A stretch of DNA of 64,000 nt from Streptomyces sp. I6 (GTDB taxonomy: Bacteria > Actinomycetota > Actinomycetes > Streptomycetales > Streptomycetaceae). Every line of letters starts with the position of its first letter. Within the stretch, counting starts at the first letter, position 1. Positions 21,708-30,475 of the stretch are shown here, piece by piece. The DNA lies in assembly GCA_003725745.1 (NCBI GenBank), contig RHDP01000001.1, positions 6,241,501 to 6,305,500 on the forward strand. Reading direction: 5' to 3'. The position numbers and the translations under genes were made by a program. Under the pieces are notes generated by a model. It searched no databases. It saw only the letters and a list, made by a program, of their open reading frames with translations, and was not told the origin of the DNA.

Positions 21708-24047
21708 TCAGGACACCCGGAAGACCACCAGGCTCGTGTCGTCGTCGGTGTCACCGGTGACCGCGGCCAGCAGGGCGTCCGCCTGCTCGTCCAGACCGCC
21801 GGGCCGCAGCCGCTCCACCGCCCGCCGCAGCCTGTCCAGCCCCTGGTCGATACCGGTGCGCCGGCTCTCCACCAGCCCGTCCGTGTAGAGCATCAGCGTG
21901 TCACCCGGCTCCAGACGCGTCACCGTCTCCTCGTACGTCACCGCCGGGACCGCGCCCAGGAGGATGCTCCGCGGCGGTTCGAGCAGACCGGCGGCGCCGT
22001 CGCGGAGCAGCACGGGCGGAAGGTGGCCGGCGCTGGCCCAGCGCAGCGAACGGTCCGAAGGGTCGTACAGGCCGCAGACCGCGGTGGCGGTGGGGCGACC
22101 GTGCGTGTGCAGGGTGACCTCGTTGAGCCAGGCCATCAGACGGCCCGGGGTGTGGCCGGTGAACGCCAGTCCGCGCAGGGCGTTGCGCAGCGCCACCATG
22201 CCCGTCACCGAGTCGATACCGTGCCCCGCGATGTCCCCGGTCACCACGAGCACCCGGCCGTCGGGCAGCGGCAGGACGTCGTACCAGTCGCCGCCCACCC
22301 GGTACTCCTCCGCGGCAGGCCGGTAGCGGGCCGCCACCTGGAGACCGGGCAGCCGCTGCAGCTCCGGCACCTCGGGGACGATCGCCTGCTGGAGCTGGAG
22401 GACGAGCTGCTGCCGCAGCGCGGCCTGGGTCTGTGCGGCGGTCAGCCGGTCGAAGGTGGCGCTCAGCGCGATCTCCGTGTGGTGCTGCGCCGACACGTCC
22501 TGGTACACACCGGTGATGCCGCTGAGCACGCCGCCGGTCAGCAGCGGCTCCGCGGCGATCCGCAGATGCCTCAGCCCGCCGTCCTCACGGACCGCCCGGA
22601 CCACGGTGTGGCCGCCCTCCCTGCGCCGCGTCAGCACCGTCAGCAGTTCGTCGAGCTTGCCGGTGTCCTCCCGGTGCAGATGCGGGGCCAGCCGACGCAG
22701 CGGCACGGGGGAGGTGCCCGGCTCGAGCCCGAAGATGCGGTAGGCCTGCTCGCTCCACCGCGACTGCCCCGTGATCAGGTCGTCCTCGAACGCGGCCAGG
22801 TTCTCCAGCCGGCCGAGCACCCGGCTGAGGGAGAGCCCGGGATCGGTGGCGCCGTGCCAGAGCACCACCGTGCGGTCGGGGCCGACCGGAAGCACCCGGA
22901 CGTCGTGCAACGGGTCCGGGCCGCCGACCCGGTGCTCCGCGGGGACCCGGGCCGCCCGCTGCGGCGCCGCCGACTCCCGCGCGGTCGCCGCCAGCCGCAC
23001 GAGGTCGGCGTGCACGGCGGGGAGCACCTGGGCCAGCTGCCGGCCCGCCGGACCGTGCACATGGCGGACCGAGTCCAGCGCCGGCCGGTTGAGGTGTTCG
23101 ACGTGCAGCGTCCCGCTCTCCGTGTCGGCGCGCAGGACCATGGCCGGATGCGTCAGCAGATCGAGCAGCGGGGCGAGCACCCCGGGCTCTGGGGCGCCGG
23201 GAGCACCTGCGTCCAGGATTCTCGCCGCCGGTGCGGCCAGCCCGGTCAGCGCCCGCCGGACGGGCTCGTCCAGGGCCGCCGGGCCCGGCCAGTCGACGAG
23301 GGCGACTCCCGTCACCACGCCGCGCTGCCGCAGCGGAAGGACCGCCCGCGCGGAGTCGGGAGCCGGACCCGGCAGTGCCTCCGCCGGGGCCGTGCCGTCG
23401 GGCAGCCAGAGCGGCGTACCCTCGCCGAGCACCCGGTGCAGCGTGCTGCCCCCGGTCGGCGGCACCCAGCGCCAGTGGGACGCCTCCAGCGGGTTCACCC
23501 CGGCCTGGCCCATCAGCTGCAGGCAGTCCGTCTCGGTACGGCGGAACAGCCACAGCGCCCGGGCTCCCAGCGGTCGTATCCCGCCGTTCAGGAGGGTCGC
23601 GGTGATCTCGTCGACCGTGCCGCCCAGCTGGGTCGCCGCCTCGGCGCCGGCCTCGGCCCACCGCGTTCTGCGGTCCGCGTTCCCGACCTCGCCGTGTCCG
23701 GGCCCCGCGGCGTCGTCCGCGGGGCGCGGGCCGTCGTCCCGCTCGGGTGACGGAACCCCGGCGGTGCCCGGCGGGCCGGTGGCGCCGTTGACGATGTCGG
23801 CGGCGAGGTCCTCGGGGCTGACATCCATCGTCCCGGCCAGCCGGACCAGGTGGTCGGCGGCCTCACCGGGGGTCAGGGAGTGCTGTGCGACGAGCACGCC
23901 GCCGGCCAGATCCAGCAGATGGCGGCGGGCGGCCTTGCGGCGCAGCGCGGCGAGTTCGGCGGTCAGCCGTGTGACCGCGTCGGCCAGCCGGTCCGGCTCC
24001 GGCTCGACCGGCCCCTGCTCGACCGGCCCCTGCTCGGGCATGGTCAT
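21708..24047 (-). CDS. PP2C-type (SpoIIE/RsbU) serine phosphatase with ANTAR-like, GAF and PAS domains
   Basis: An intact 779-residue protein. Residues of about 25-90 form an ANTAR-like helical module (AARRHLLDLAGGVLVAQHSL). A GAF-type sensor follows, then a PAS domain near residues 420-530 (WSEQAYRIFGLEPGTSPVPL). The C-terminus is a PPM phosphatase with VGGDWYDVLPLPDGRVLVVT, GDIAGHGIDS, SAGHLPPVLL and LMLYTDGLVE, and the metal-binding aspartates are present. It should dephosphorylate a STAS anti-sigma antagonist, such as the one at 17381, in response to a signal. The ATG at 24047 has GGAG five to six bases upstream. It is convergent with the hybrid kinase. Confidence 0.92.
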   Translation of the reverse strand: MTMPEQGPVEQGPVEPEPDRLADAVTRLTAELAALRRKAARRHLLDLAGGVLVAQHSLTPGEAADHLVRLAGTMDVSPEDLAADIVNGATGPPGTAGVPSPERDDGPRPADDAAGPGHGEVGNADRRTRWAEAGAEAATQLGGTVDEITATLLNGGIRPLGARALWLFRRTETDCLQLMGQAGVNPLEASHWRWVPPTGGSTLHRVLGEGTPLWLPDGTAPAEALPGPAPDSARAVLPLRQRGVVTGVALVDWPGPAALDEPVRRALTGLAAPAARILDAGAPGAPEPGVLAPLLDLLTHPAMVLRADTESGTLHVEHLNRPALDSVRHVHGPAGRQLAQVLPAVHADLVRLAATARESAAPQRAARVPAEHRVGGPDPLHDVRVLPVGPDRTVVLWHGATDPGLSLSRVLGRLENLAAFEDDLITGQSRWSEQAYRIFGLEPGTSPVPLRRLAPHLHREDTGKLDELLTVLTRRREGGHTVVRAVREDGGLRHLRIAAEPLLTGGVLSGITGVYQDVSAQHHTEIALSATFDRLTAAQTQAALRQQLVLQLQQAIVPEVPELQRLPGLQVAARYRPAAEEYRVGGDWYDVLPLPDGRVLVVTGDIAGHGIDSVTGMVALRNALRGLAFTGHTPGRLMAWLNEVTLHTHGRPTATAVCGLYDPSDRSLRWASAGHLPPVLLRDGAAGLLEPPRSILLGAVPAVTYEETVTRLEPGDTLMLYTDGLVESRRTGIDQGLDRLRRAVERLRPGGLDEQADALLAAVTGDTDDDTSLVVFRVS

Positions 24048-24129
24048 GTCGTCTCCAGCGTGACGAACCGGATCTTACCCGTGCGCACCGCCGTGGGTGC
24101 CGGGCCCGGCGGCCCGGCACCCACGGCGG

Positions 24130-24378
24130 TCAGCTGCCGCGCGGCCGCTCCGCCCGCCGCTCCTGCGCTCCCCGGGGGCGGTGCGTGTCCTGCCGCGCGT
24201 GCGCGGGCGTCCCCTCCTCGGCGCCTCCGGCGTCGCTCTGGCGGCGCAGCTCCTCCGCCCTGCGGTGCAGCCGGGCGCGGTGCTCGGGTTCCTTGCAGCG
24301 CTCGGCGCCGCGGGTGAGTTCGTCGGCCATGAGCCGGAGCTCCTCCGGCGTCCTGACCGGTTCGCGTGCTGTACCCAT
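24130..24378 (-). CDS. Small charged helical protein (DUF6381-like)
   Basis: This 82-residue protein starts at the ATG at 24378, with GGAGGA in front. Its first half reads RTPEELRLMADELTRGAERC and RARLHRRAEELRRQ, a charged helical hairpin, and the tail is disordered. This resembles small Streptomyces proteins grouped as DUF6381, although I am recalling that family rather than matching a profile. It lies just upstream of the phosphatase on the same strand. The function is unknown. Confidence 0.6.
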   Translation of the reverse strand: MGTAREPVRTPEELRLMADELTRGAERCKEPEHRARLHRRAEELRRQSDAGGAEEGTPAHARQDTHRPRGAQERRAERPRGS

Positions 24379-24925
24379 GGCTCCTCCTTCCGGGCCCGGA
24401 CACCTGACGGGGCCGGGCCAGGGGCCATGTGCCAGGCAAACACGGCCGGGTCGCCCCCGCATCCCCGGTCGTCACCCGGTGTGACGAAGGGGCTTCCTGC
24501 CTGGCGCGTTTCCGCTCGTGCGCCTGGCCGGCACCCCCGTGTGCCCGTACACGTCCGGTGCGTCCCCGCGTCCTGTTCGTCCGTCCTCACGTCCCGTCCT
24601 GCGTTCCTGCGTCCTGTCTCTGCGTCCTGGCCCTGCGGCCCTGCGGCCCTGCGGCCCTGCGGCCCTGCGGCCCTGCGGCCCTGCGGCCCTGCGGCCCTGC
24701 GTTCCTGCGTCCTGTCTCTGCGTCCTGGCCCTGCGGCCCTGCGGCCCTGCGGCCCTGCGGCCGTGTGCCCGTGTGCCCGTGTGCCTGCGTGCCTGCGTGC
24801 CTGGCGCCCTTCGCGCCCGGTCGGCCGCCGCCCGGTGCCCGCCAGTCCCCGGGCCGTGCGTCCCGTCCCGGGATAACCGGGAGGAACCCGGGCAGGTGCG
24901 GAGTGCGAGGGAAGGGAGCCGAGTC
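24379..24925. other. Intergenic region upstream of the CBS-domain gene
   Basis: About 550 bases without a gene, dominated by the minisatellite at 24601-24802. Long open frames on both strands here come from the nine-base repeat and are not coding. Confidence 0.6.
24601..24802. repeat. Compound GC-rich minisatellite
   Basis: About eight tandem copies of the nonamer GCCCTGCGG (24629-24700) are followed by a repeated lead-in (GCGTTCCTGCGTCCTGTCTC at about 24601 and again at about 24700). Four more nonamers follow (about 24728-24762), then three GTGTGCCC and three TGCGTGCC octamers. The structure suggests replication slippage of a compound unit. Confidence 0.85.
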
Positions 24926-25351
24926 ATGACACGGCTGGTGAAGGACGTGATGACGACCGGAGTACTGGCACTCCCGCCCGAGGCGTCGCTCGTCGAGGCA
25001 GCCCGGCTGATGCGTGACATGGATGTGGGGGATGTCCTCGTCGCGGACAGCGGCCGGCTGCTCGGTGTGCTCACGGACCGGGACATCGCAGTGCGGTCGG
25101 TGGCCATGGGACACAATCCGCAATCCATGCCGGTCCGCTCCGTCTGCACGCCCGGCGTCCTCACGGTCGGTCCGCACGTGGACGTCTCGCAGGCGATGAG
25201 GATCATGGGGGACCACGGGGTGCGCAGGCTCGCGGTGGTCGAGGACGGCCGCCCGGTCGGGGTCGTCAGCCTGGGAGACCTCGCGAGGGCGCGGGAGCCG
25301 GGATCCGTTCTCGCCGGCATCAGTGCGGCCCCACCGAACAACGGGGCCTGA
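24926..25351 (+). CDS. Tandem CBS-domain protein
   Basis: A 141-residue protein made of two CBS domains: VKDVMTTGVLALPPEASLVE with VLVADSGRLLGVLTDRDIAV, and PVRSVCTPGVLTVGPHVDVS with RRLAVVEDGRPVGVVSLGDL. Such stand-alone pairs bind adenosine nucleotides and act as energy or redox sensors. The ATG at 24926 has AGGGAG eight bases upstream. The gene is intact and sits within the stress-signalling block, so control by the nearby SigB-like factor is plausible but not shown. Confidence 0.9.
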   Translation: MTRLVKDVMTTGVLALPPEASLVEAARLMRDMDVGDVLVADSGRLLGVLTDRDIAVRSVAMGHNPQSMPVRSVCTPGVLTVGPHVDVSQAMRIMGDHGVRRLAVVEDGRPVGVVSLGDLARAREPGSVLAGISAAPPNNGA

Positions 25352-25397
25352 GCGCTGCCGGTGAGGGGCCCGGCCGCAGGGGGAGCGAATCCGGGCG

Positions 25398-25748
25398 TCA
25401 CAGATGCCGGTTCGCGTAGTGCTGTTCGATGAGCCGGACGGTGGCCGCTTCGTCGTCGTACCGCCCCTGCTCGAAGTCCGGGGCTTCCCTGATGCGCTTC
25501 CTGGCGCAGTCGAGGTGCACCGTCCTGCGCTCGTGGTCGATGCGGGAGACCAGCCCTGCCGGGACCAGTCTGCGGTGGCCGAACACCCAGGGCCCGGTGT
25601 CCACGACGAGGTGGGCGCGGCCCACGTCCCCGGAGTGCTCGTCGATCGTGCCGACGGGCCCGTCGGTGGCCTCGACGCGGTAGCCGGCGAGCTGCGCGCC
25701 GGGTGCGTGTCCCGAACCCTCCGGGAAGCTCCAGATGCCTGTGTCCAC
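25398..25748 (-). CDS. PRC-barrel domain protein
   Basis: A 116-residue protein. The core AGYRVEATDGPVGTIDEHSG followed by RAHLVVDTGPWVFGHRRLVP is the beta-barrel pattern of PRC-barrel proteins, and the tail (RIREAPDFEQGRYDDEA) is typical of stress-associated actinobacterial members. The GTG at 25748 is the best start, with GCAGGAC ahead of it; longer versions run into non-conserved sequence. It is convergent with the CBS-domain gene. The ligand is unknown. Confidence 0.8.
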   Translation of the reverse strand: MDTGIWSFPEGSGHAPGAQLAGYRVEATDGPVGTIDEHSGDVGRAHLVVDTGPWVFGHRRLVPAGLVSRIDHERRTVHLDCARKRIREAPDFEQGRYDDEAATVRLIEQHYANRHL

Positions 25749-25890
25749 GGCGTCGTCCTGCCTTTCTGGACATGGGCCGGTACCGTCGCTCGTCCTTCCC
25801 GCCGGGGCCGCGAGCACCCCGGGAGGTGTGGCGCGACCGGCGATGTGGCGCGACCGGTGGGGCGGCGCCGGCCCGGTCGGGGCACCGCCT

Positions 25891-26769
25891 TCAGGGCTCC
25901 TGCCCGCCGTCGTCCGCGAGCAGCGCCGCGCGCAGTTCGGCCAGGACCCGTGCCAGCAGCCGGGACACGTGCATCTGCGAGATGCCGAGCCTCTCTCCGA
26001 TCTCGGCCTGGGTCAGGTCGTCTCCGAACCGCAGGGACAGGATGGTGCGTTCACGTTCCGGCAGCCGGGCGATCAGCGGCTTGAGGCACTCCAGACACTC
26101 GACCACGTCCAGGGCCGGGTCCTCGTCGCCGAGACGCCGGGCGAGGGTGCTCTTGCCCTCGTCGTCCTCGAGCGGCTCTATCGAGCGGGCGACGTAGCCG
26201 TTGGCGGCCTGCTGGCCCTCCAGGACCTCCTCCTCCGTGAGATCGAGATGGGCGGCCAGCTCCGCCGGAGTGGGTGCGCGGCCCAGGTCCTGCTCCATGA
26301 CGTCGTACGCCTTGGCGAGATCCAGCCGTAGTTCCTGCAACCGCCGCGGCACGCGCACGGCCCAGCTGGTGTCGCGGAAGAACCGCTTGATCTCGCCGAC
26401 CACGGTGGGCAGCGCGAAGGAGGTGAACTCGACCTCGCGCTCGACGTCGAAGCGGTTGATCGCCTTGATCAGGCCGACCGTGCCGACCTGGACGATGTCC
26501 TCCATGGGTTCGCTGCGGCCCCGGAACCGGGCGGCGGCGTACTTCACCAGGCTGAGGTTCAGTTCCACCAGTGTGTTGCGGACGTACGAGTACTCCGCCG
26601 AACCCTCCTCCAGCGTGCGGAGCCGCCGGAACAGGGCGAGCGAGAGCGCGCGCGCGTCGAGCGCGCTGACGGTCCGGAAATCCGGGATCTCCGGCAGATC
26701 GCCGAGCGACGCCGGTCGGTTCGGCCGTGTGTCACCGACGTCGGATCCGCGGATGGGGAAGCTGGACAT
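25891..26769 (-). CDS. SigB/SigF-type alternative sigma factor
   Basis: A 292-residue sigma-70 family protein of the stress-response (SigB) group. Region 2 reads RFRGRSEPMEDIVQVGTVGL and KAINRFDVEREVEFTSFALP. Region 3 includes GRAPTPAELAAHLDLTEEEV. Region 4 is LPERERTILSLRFGDDLTQA followed by the helix-turn-helix GERLGISQMHVSRLLARVLA. The ATG at 26769 has GGAGGA seven bases upstream. It is the probable client of the partner-switch proteins at 17381-18335 and of the phosphatase at 21708. From memory it resembles SigM (SCO7314) of S. coelicolor, which is near the SCO7325-7327 kinase set; the paralogues are close, so I give no symbol. Confidence 0.92.
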   Translation of the reverse strand: MSSFPIRGSDVGDTRPNRPASLGDLPEIPDFRTVSALDARALSLALFRRLRTLEEGSAEYSYVRNTLVELNLSLVKYAAARFRGRSEPMEDIVQVGTVGLIKAINRFDVEREVEFTSFALPTVVGEIKRFFRDTSWAVRVPRRLQELRLDLAKAYDVMEQDLGRAPTPAELAAHLDLTEEEVLEGQQAANGYVARSIEPLEDDEGKSTLARRLGDEDPALDVVECLECLKPLIARLPERERTILSLRFGDDLTQAEIGERLGISQMHVSRLLARVLAELRAALLADDGGQEP

Positions 26770-27008
26770 GGGCGTCCTCCGACGGGAGGGGGCCGGCACC
26801 ACCGGCGGTGACGGGACCGTCGGTCGGACCCTGCCGGCCTGGTACCTACCTGGTGCCCAAATGTACCTTTCCAGCGCATCTGGTGTTCGGCGCGCCGGAG
26901 GTGACCCGGTGCCGTGGACGCCTGAGGAGCGGTCGACCCGCGTACGCACGGTGAGGGACGACGACCGCGGGTGGCGGTGGCGAACGGTGGTGGGCACGGG
27001 GCCCGCCG

Positions 27009-27209
27009 TCAGGGCAGGTAGCGCTCCAGTGCGGCGGCGCCCTTCTCCGCTATCTCCTTGCGGGCACGGGCCACGTTCTCGGGCGTGCACTCGCGGCCGG
27101 ACGCCATCACCAGGTCCTCGGGGTCGAAGGGCCGCTCCGAACCGGTGAAGTACCGAGCCGGCCGCCGCCTGCTCTCGGGCTGCTGCTCTCCTGCGTTGTC
27201 CTGCTTCAT
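27009..27209 (-). CDS. Small conserved-looking protein, function unknown
   Basis: A 66-residue acidic-basic protein from the ATG at 27209, which has GGAGG seven bases upstream. It contains YFTGSERPFDPEDLVMASGR and ends RKEIAEKGAAALERYLP. No known domain is recognised. It precedes the sigma factor gene on the same strand with 239 bases between, so it may be part of the stress regulon. Confidence 0.65.
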   Translation of the reverse strand: MKQDNAGEQQPESRRRPARYFTGSERPFDPEDLVMASGRECTPENVARARKEIAEKGAAALERYLP

Positions 27210-27745
27210 GATCTGCCTCCGGGCTCATCCCGTAGCGGGGGACTGAGTACCAGCATCACGCGGTATCCGGCGCGATGCAGCCCGGCGGGCGAAGGGGACC
27301 GAGAACACGGCCCGTTGTGAGCAAACGGCTACACCCCGCGAGGCGGCGGAGCGCGACGGCACGAGGAGTGCCAGGGGCACGCACCGGGGGCGTGCCCATC
27401 GCCGTGAGTGCCGACCCGGGTCCTGGTTCCACGCACCGAGGCGCGTGGAACGCCCACGCACCGATCGCGGTGTGCACCGCGATCGGTGCGTGGCACGATC
27501 CCCGGGACCCGCGGAGACCGCGTGCAGTGCGTGAGTCCGGCCTCGTGTGCATCAGGTGGTCCGGGCCTGCGCGCAGTGCGTGAGCCCGTACCCGTGCGGT
27601 GATCGCCGGGAGGTGCGGACGCGGACCACGCACCTCGGCCCCTCTCGGCGCCTGGTGCGCCCCTGCGTCCCACGGCATCGTGGCCGTGCGGCCGGTCCTG
27701 GGTGCGGCGAGGGCTCCCCGGCGGCCCCGGTGCCCGTCCCGGCCT
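27210..27745. other. Intergenic region rich in inverted and direct repeats
   Basis: About 535 bases without a supported gene. It contains the 40-base hairpin at 27454-27493 and an eight-base-arm hairpin at 27427-27450 (TTCCACGC/GCGTGGAA). A GCAGTGCGTGAG(T/C)CCG motif also occurs twice, near 27523 and 27571. The clustering suggests regulatory or structural DNA rather than coding sequence. Confidence 0.6.
27454..27493. repeat. Long perfect inverted repeat (19-bp arms, 2-nt loop)
   Basis: CCACGCACCGATCGCGGTG at 27454-27472 is followed after TG by its exact reverse complement at 27475-27493. It lies between the 66-residue gene (minus strand, starting at 27209) and the DUF350 gene (minus strand, ending at 27746), so it could be a terminator for the latter, although no T tract follows on either strand. 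Confidence 0.8.
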
Positions 27746-28168
27746 TCAGGCGATCGACGCCGAGACGACGGCGGCGACCGCGAGATTGCACGCCGCCGTG
27801 ACCCAGACCGCCGGATGCGGCTCCGGCTCGACCAGCGTCGCCCCCAGCCTGCCGGGTGTCACCAGGTCCACCACCAGGAACGCCACGGCCATCAGCAGCA
27901 GCCCCAGCACCCCGAACGCGGCCGTCGACGCGAGCCCCTTGGCGAAGTCGTCGTAGGTCGTCCAGATCGAGGTGAAGACGATCCCGCCGATGCCCAGCAG
28001 CGCCGAACTCAGCAGAACCGCCGCGTTGCGGTTGCGCTCCTCCCAGATCAGGCGGCCGAGCCTGCCCGGCGTCAGCACGTCCACCAGCACGATCCCGAGG
28101 ATCAGCAGCACGATGCCGAGGGCGCCGTACGCGGTGGTCCGGCCGAGTCCGTTGACTATGTCCGTCAT
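27746..28168 (-). CDS. DUF350-family membrane protein
   Basis: A 140-residue protein with four hydrophobic helices arranged as an internal duplication. The repeated halves each end in a VDxxTPGRLG element (VLVDVLTPGRLGRL and VVDLVTPGRLGATL), which is characteristic of the DUF350/UPF0719 family. It is an integral membrane protein of unknown function. The ATG at 28168 begins MTDIVNGLGRTTAYGALGIV. It is intact. Confidence 0.85.
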   Translation of the reverse strand: MTDIVNGLGRTTAYGALGIVLLILGIVLVDVLTPGRLGRLIWEERNRNAAVLLSSALLGIGGIVFTSIWTTYDDFAKGLASTAAFGVLGLLLMAVAFLVVDLVTPGRLGATLVEPEPHPAVWVTAACNLAVAAVVSASIA

Positions 28169-28910
28169 GGGATAGAGGTCTCCGTCGTCAGAGAATGATC
28201 GTGGCCAGGGCGCGGCAAAATGTATCGCACGCGCACCGCGGCGGCGACGGAGCCGGTCTGCCGGCCCAAGGGCCCCGGACGCCGCTGTGGCCGGGCGGGC
28301 GCGGCGCCCGGGGTCCCGGCGTACCCGCGCCAGGACAGGGAGCCAACCGGGCAGCGGGTACGCGCCCTCATCAACGACCGCACCGCGGGCGGCGTCACAC
28401 CCGCCCGGCCCTACGCTCGCCGCGGGGCCGTGACCTGCGTCTGCTCGACGGCCATCTGTGCTGGTTCCGTAGGTGTGTACGCCTTCCGCGGCCGGCAACC
28501 CGGGCCCACCGACGGGAGTTCAGGGCACCGGGCACATCGGTGACTCTCCATGGCTGCCGCCGCCGCAGCAGCCCGCGGCGGCGGCACTCGAGGGTCAGCC
28601 GGCCGGCGAGGGCCCAGGCTGCCGCCGCCCGCCGCCCGCCGCCCGCCGCCCGCCGCCCGCCGCCCGCCGCCCGCCGCACCCGTTCGAGGCGTTCCGGTAC
28701 GAGCGGGTACGGCGCCGGGTGAACGCGACGGCACGCCGCCGACGGTGCCTTCGCGGGCGACGGCACCGGCGGGGTGGTGGCCCTGCCGCTCGCCGAGGTT
28801 CCCCAACGCCGAGGTTCCCCAACGTCGGTGGGCACCAGGCCGGTGGGCACGCGGCCGGTCGGCGTCGCGGGCCCGGGTTTGCCGGCGAGCCGTTCGGGCC
28901 CGTGCCGCGG
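28169..28910. other. Intergenic region with heptamer satellite
   Basis: About 740 bases without a supported gene. It holds the heptamer array at 28621-28677 and, near 28794-28836, two and a half copies of a 16-base unit (CCGAGGTTCCCCAACG). Long open frames here are compositional. Confidence 0.55.
28621..28677. repeat. CCCGCCG heptamer tandem array
   Basis: Seven to eight uninterrupted copies of the heptamer CCCGCCG. The unit is not a multiple of three, so it translates as PPA-type low complexity in every frame and should not be read as a gene. Confidence 0.9.
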
Positions 28911-30431
28911 TCAGCGGCGGCCCATCCGCCGCCGTACCCGGACGAGTACCACCATCCCGGCGGCCGCGCCCGCCGCCAGGACCGCGCCGGGCCGCCGCCG
29001 TACGCCGGCGGCGAGGGTGCGGACCCTCCCGGCCGGTTCGCTGGCCGGCTTCCGCGCCGCCGGCCACCGGCCGGGAGGCGCCGCGGCCCGGTCGGCGGCC
29101 GACCGCACCCGGGCCCGCCCGGTCGCCCTCAGTGCCTTCGCCTTGGCCTGCGCCGCGACCGCCGAGGCCCCCGCGCTGATCCGGGACTTCGGGTCCGTCC
29201 TCGCCGCGGGTACCGCCACGGTGCCTCCCGCTTCCGTCCGGGTCCTGGCTCCCGCGGGGCGGCTACCCCCGCCCGAGGGGTCCACACGAGAGCCTGCTCC
29301 GGGCGCGACGCGATCCGGCGGGCGGTTTCCGGCCGCTTCGCGGGACCGTTCGGTCCCGGCCCCCGGTTTCCCGGCCACCGCCCGGCGATGGTCCTCCTCG
29401 CTCCACGCCGAGGTGTCCCGCGGTTCGACGTACGGCTCCGCCTCCTTCGGGTGACCGCCGGCGATCGCCCGCTGGCGTGAGAGTTCGGCGTCGAACTCCA
29501 GCCCCAGCAGGACGGCGAGATTGGTGATCCACAGCCACACCAGGAAGATGATGACTCCGGCGAGCGTTCCGTAGATCTTCTGGTAGGAGCCGAAACGGGA
29601 CGCGTAGAAGGCGAACCCGGCCGACGCCACCACCCAGATGAGCACGGCGAGGGCGCTGCCCGGGGTGACCCAGGTGAAGCCGCGGCCGCGGGCGTTGGGT
29701 GCCGCCCAGTAGAGAAGTCCGATCATCAGCGTGACCAGGACGACGAGCACGGGCCACTTGGCGATCGACCACACCGTGACGATGGTCTGCTCGATACCGA
29801 GTGCCTCACCCGTCCTGCGGGCGAGACCGCCGGTGAACACGACGATCGCGGCGCTGAGCACGGTGAGCACCAGCAGGACGGCCGTGAGGGCGAGTCGCAG
29901 CGGGGCGATCTTCCACAGCGGCCGGCCCTCCGGCATGTCGTACACCGTGTTGGACGCGCGGATGAACGCCGCGACGTAGCCGGAGGCCGCCCAGAGCGCG
30001 AGGGCCAGACCGATGACGGCCATCGCCGACCCCAGCCCCGTGCGCCCCTGCAACTGCTGCACCGCGCCGGTGAGGATGTCCCGTGCGGGGCCCGGAGCCA
30101 GTTGTCTGACCATGTCCAGCATCCCGGTGGTGAGCCGCTCGCCCGCGGCACCGAGCAGCGCCACCAGCAGGAGCAGTGCCGGGAACAGCGAGAGGATCCC
30201 GTAGTAGGTCAGCGCCGCGGCCCGGTCGCCCAGTCCGTCCTCGCGGAACTCCCTGACCGTTCCCCGCAGTACGGCCGCCCAGGACTTCCGGGGCAAATCG
30301 GTGGGCTCGTCCGGTGCCCGGCGCCGCACGGCCTCGTCCGGCCCCCCGCGGAGCCGGTCCGCACCGCGTTCAGCTTCGCGCCCTGCGCCCTTCGCCGGAT
30401 CCGGCCCTGACATGGGTGTCATATCCAGCAT
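28911..30431 (-). CDS. YihY/BrkB-family membrane protein with long C-terminal tail
   Basis: A 506-residue protein. Residues of about 60-330 form the six-helix YihY/UPF0761 domain, starting DRAAALTYYGILSLFPALLL and including GTLAGVIIFLVWLWITNLAV and LLGLEFDAELSRQR. The remaining 170 residues are a disordered Arg/Ala/Pro/Gly tail ending in a short hydrophobic segment (AVLAAGAAAGMVVLVRVRRR). The tail helix could be a membrane anchor. The biochemical role of the family is unknown. The ATG at 30431 lacks a strong ribosome binding site; in-frame ATGs at 30419 and 30413 are alternatives. It is intact. Confidence 0.88.
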   Translation of the reverse strand: MLDMTPMSGPDPAKGAGREAERGADRLRGGPDEAVRRRAPDEPTDLPRKSWAAVLRGTVREFREDGLGDRAAALTYYGILSLFPALLLLVALLGAAGERLTTGMLDMVRQLAPGPARDILTGAVQQLQGRTGLGSAMAVIGLALALWAASGYVAAFIRASNTVYDMPEGRPLWKIAPLRLALTAVLLVLTVLSAAIVVFTGGLARRTGEALGIEQTIVTVWSIAKWPVLVVLVTLMIGLLYWAAPNARGRGFTWVTPGSALAVLIWVVASAGFAFYASRFGSYQKIYGTLAGVIIFLVWLWITNLAVLLGLEFDAELSRQRAIAGGHPKEAEPYVEPRDTSAWSEEDHRRAVAGKPGAGTERSREAAGNRPPDRVAPGAGSRVDPSGGGSRPAGARTRTEAGGTVAVPAARTDPKSRISAGASAVAAQAKAKALRATGRARVRSAADRAAAPPGRWPAARKPASEPAGRVRTLAAGVRRRPGAVLAAGAAAGMVVLVRVRRRMGRR

Positions 30432-30475
30432 CTAGCCGCCGTGCGGGAACGCAAACGGCGGCGGTGCCCGGAGGA

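Noticed and set aside
24601-24802. Repeat block considered as a CRISPR array
   Set aside because: The units are 8-9 bp, contiguous and without unique spacers, and no cas genes are present.
28550-28910. Proline-rich proteins encoded by the CCCGCCG array
   Set aside because: The heptamer gives PPA-type repeats in all frames, with no ribosome binding site or conserved neighbour.
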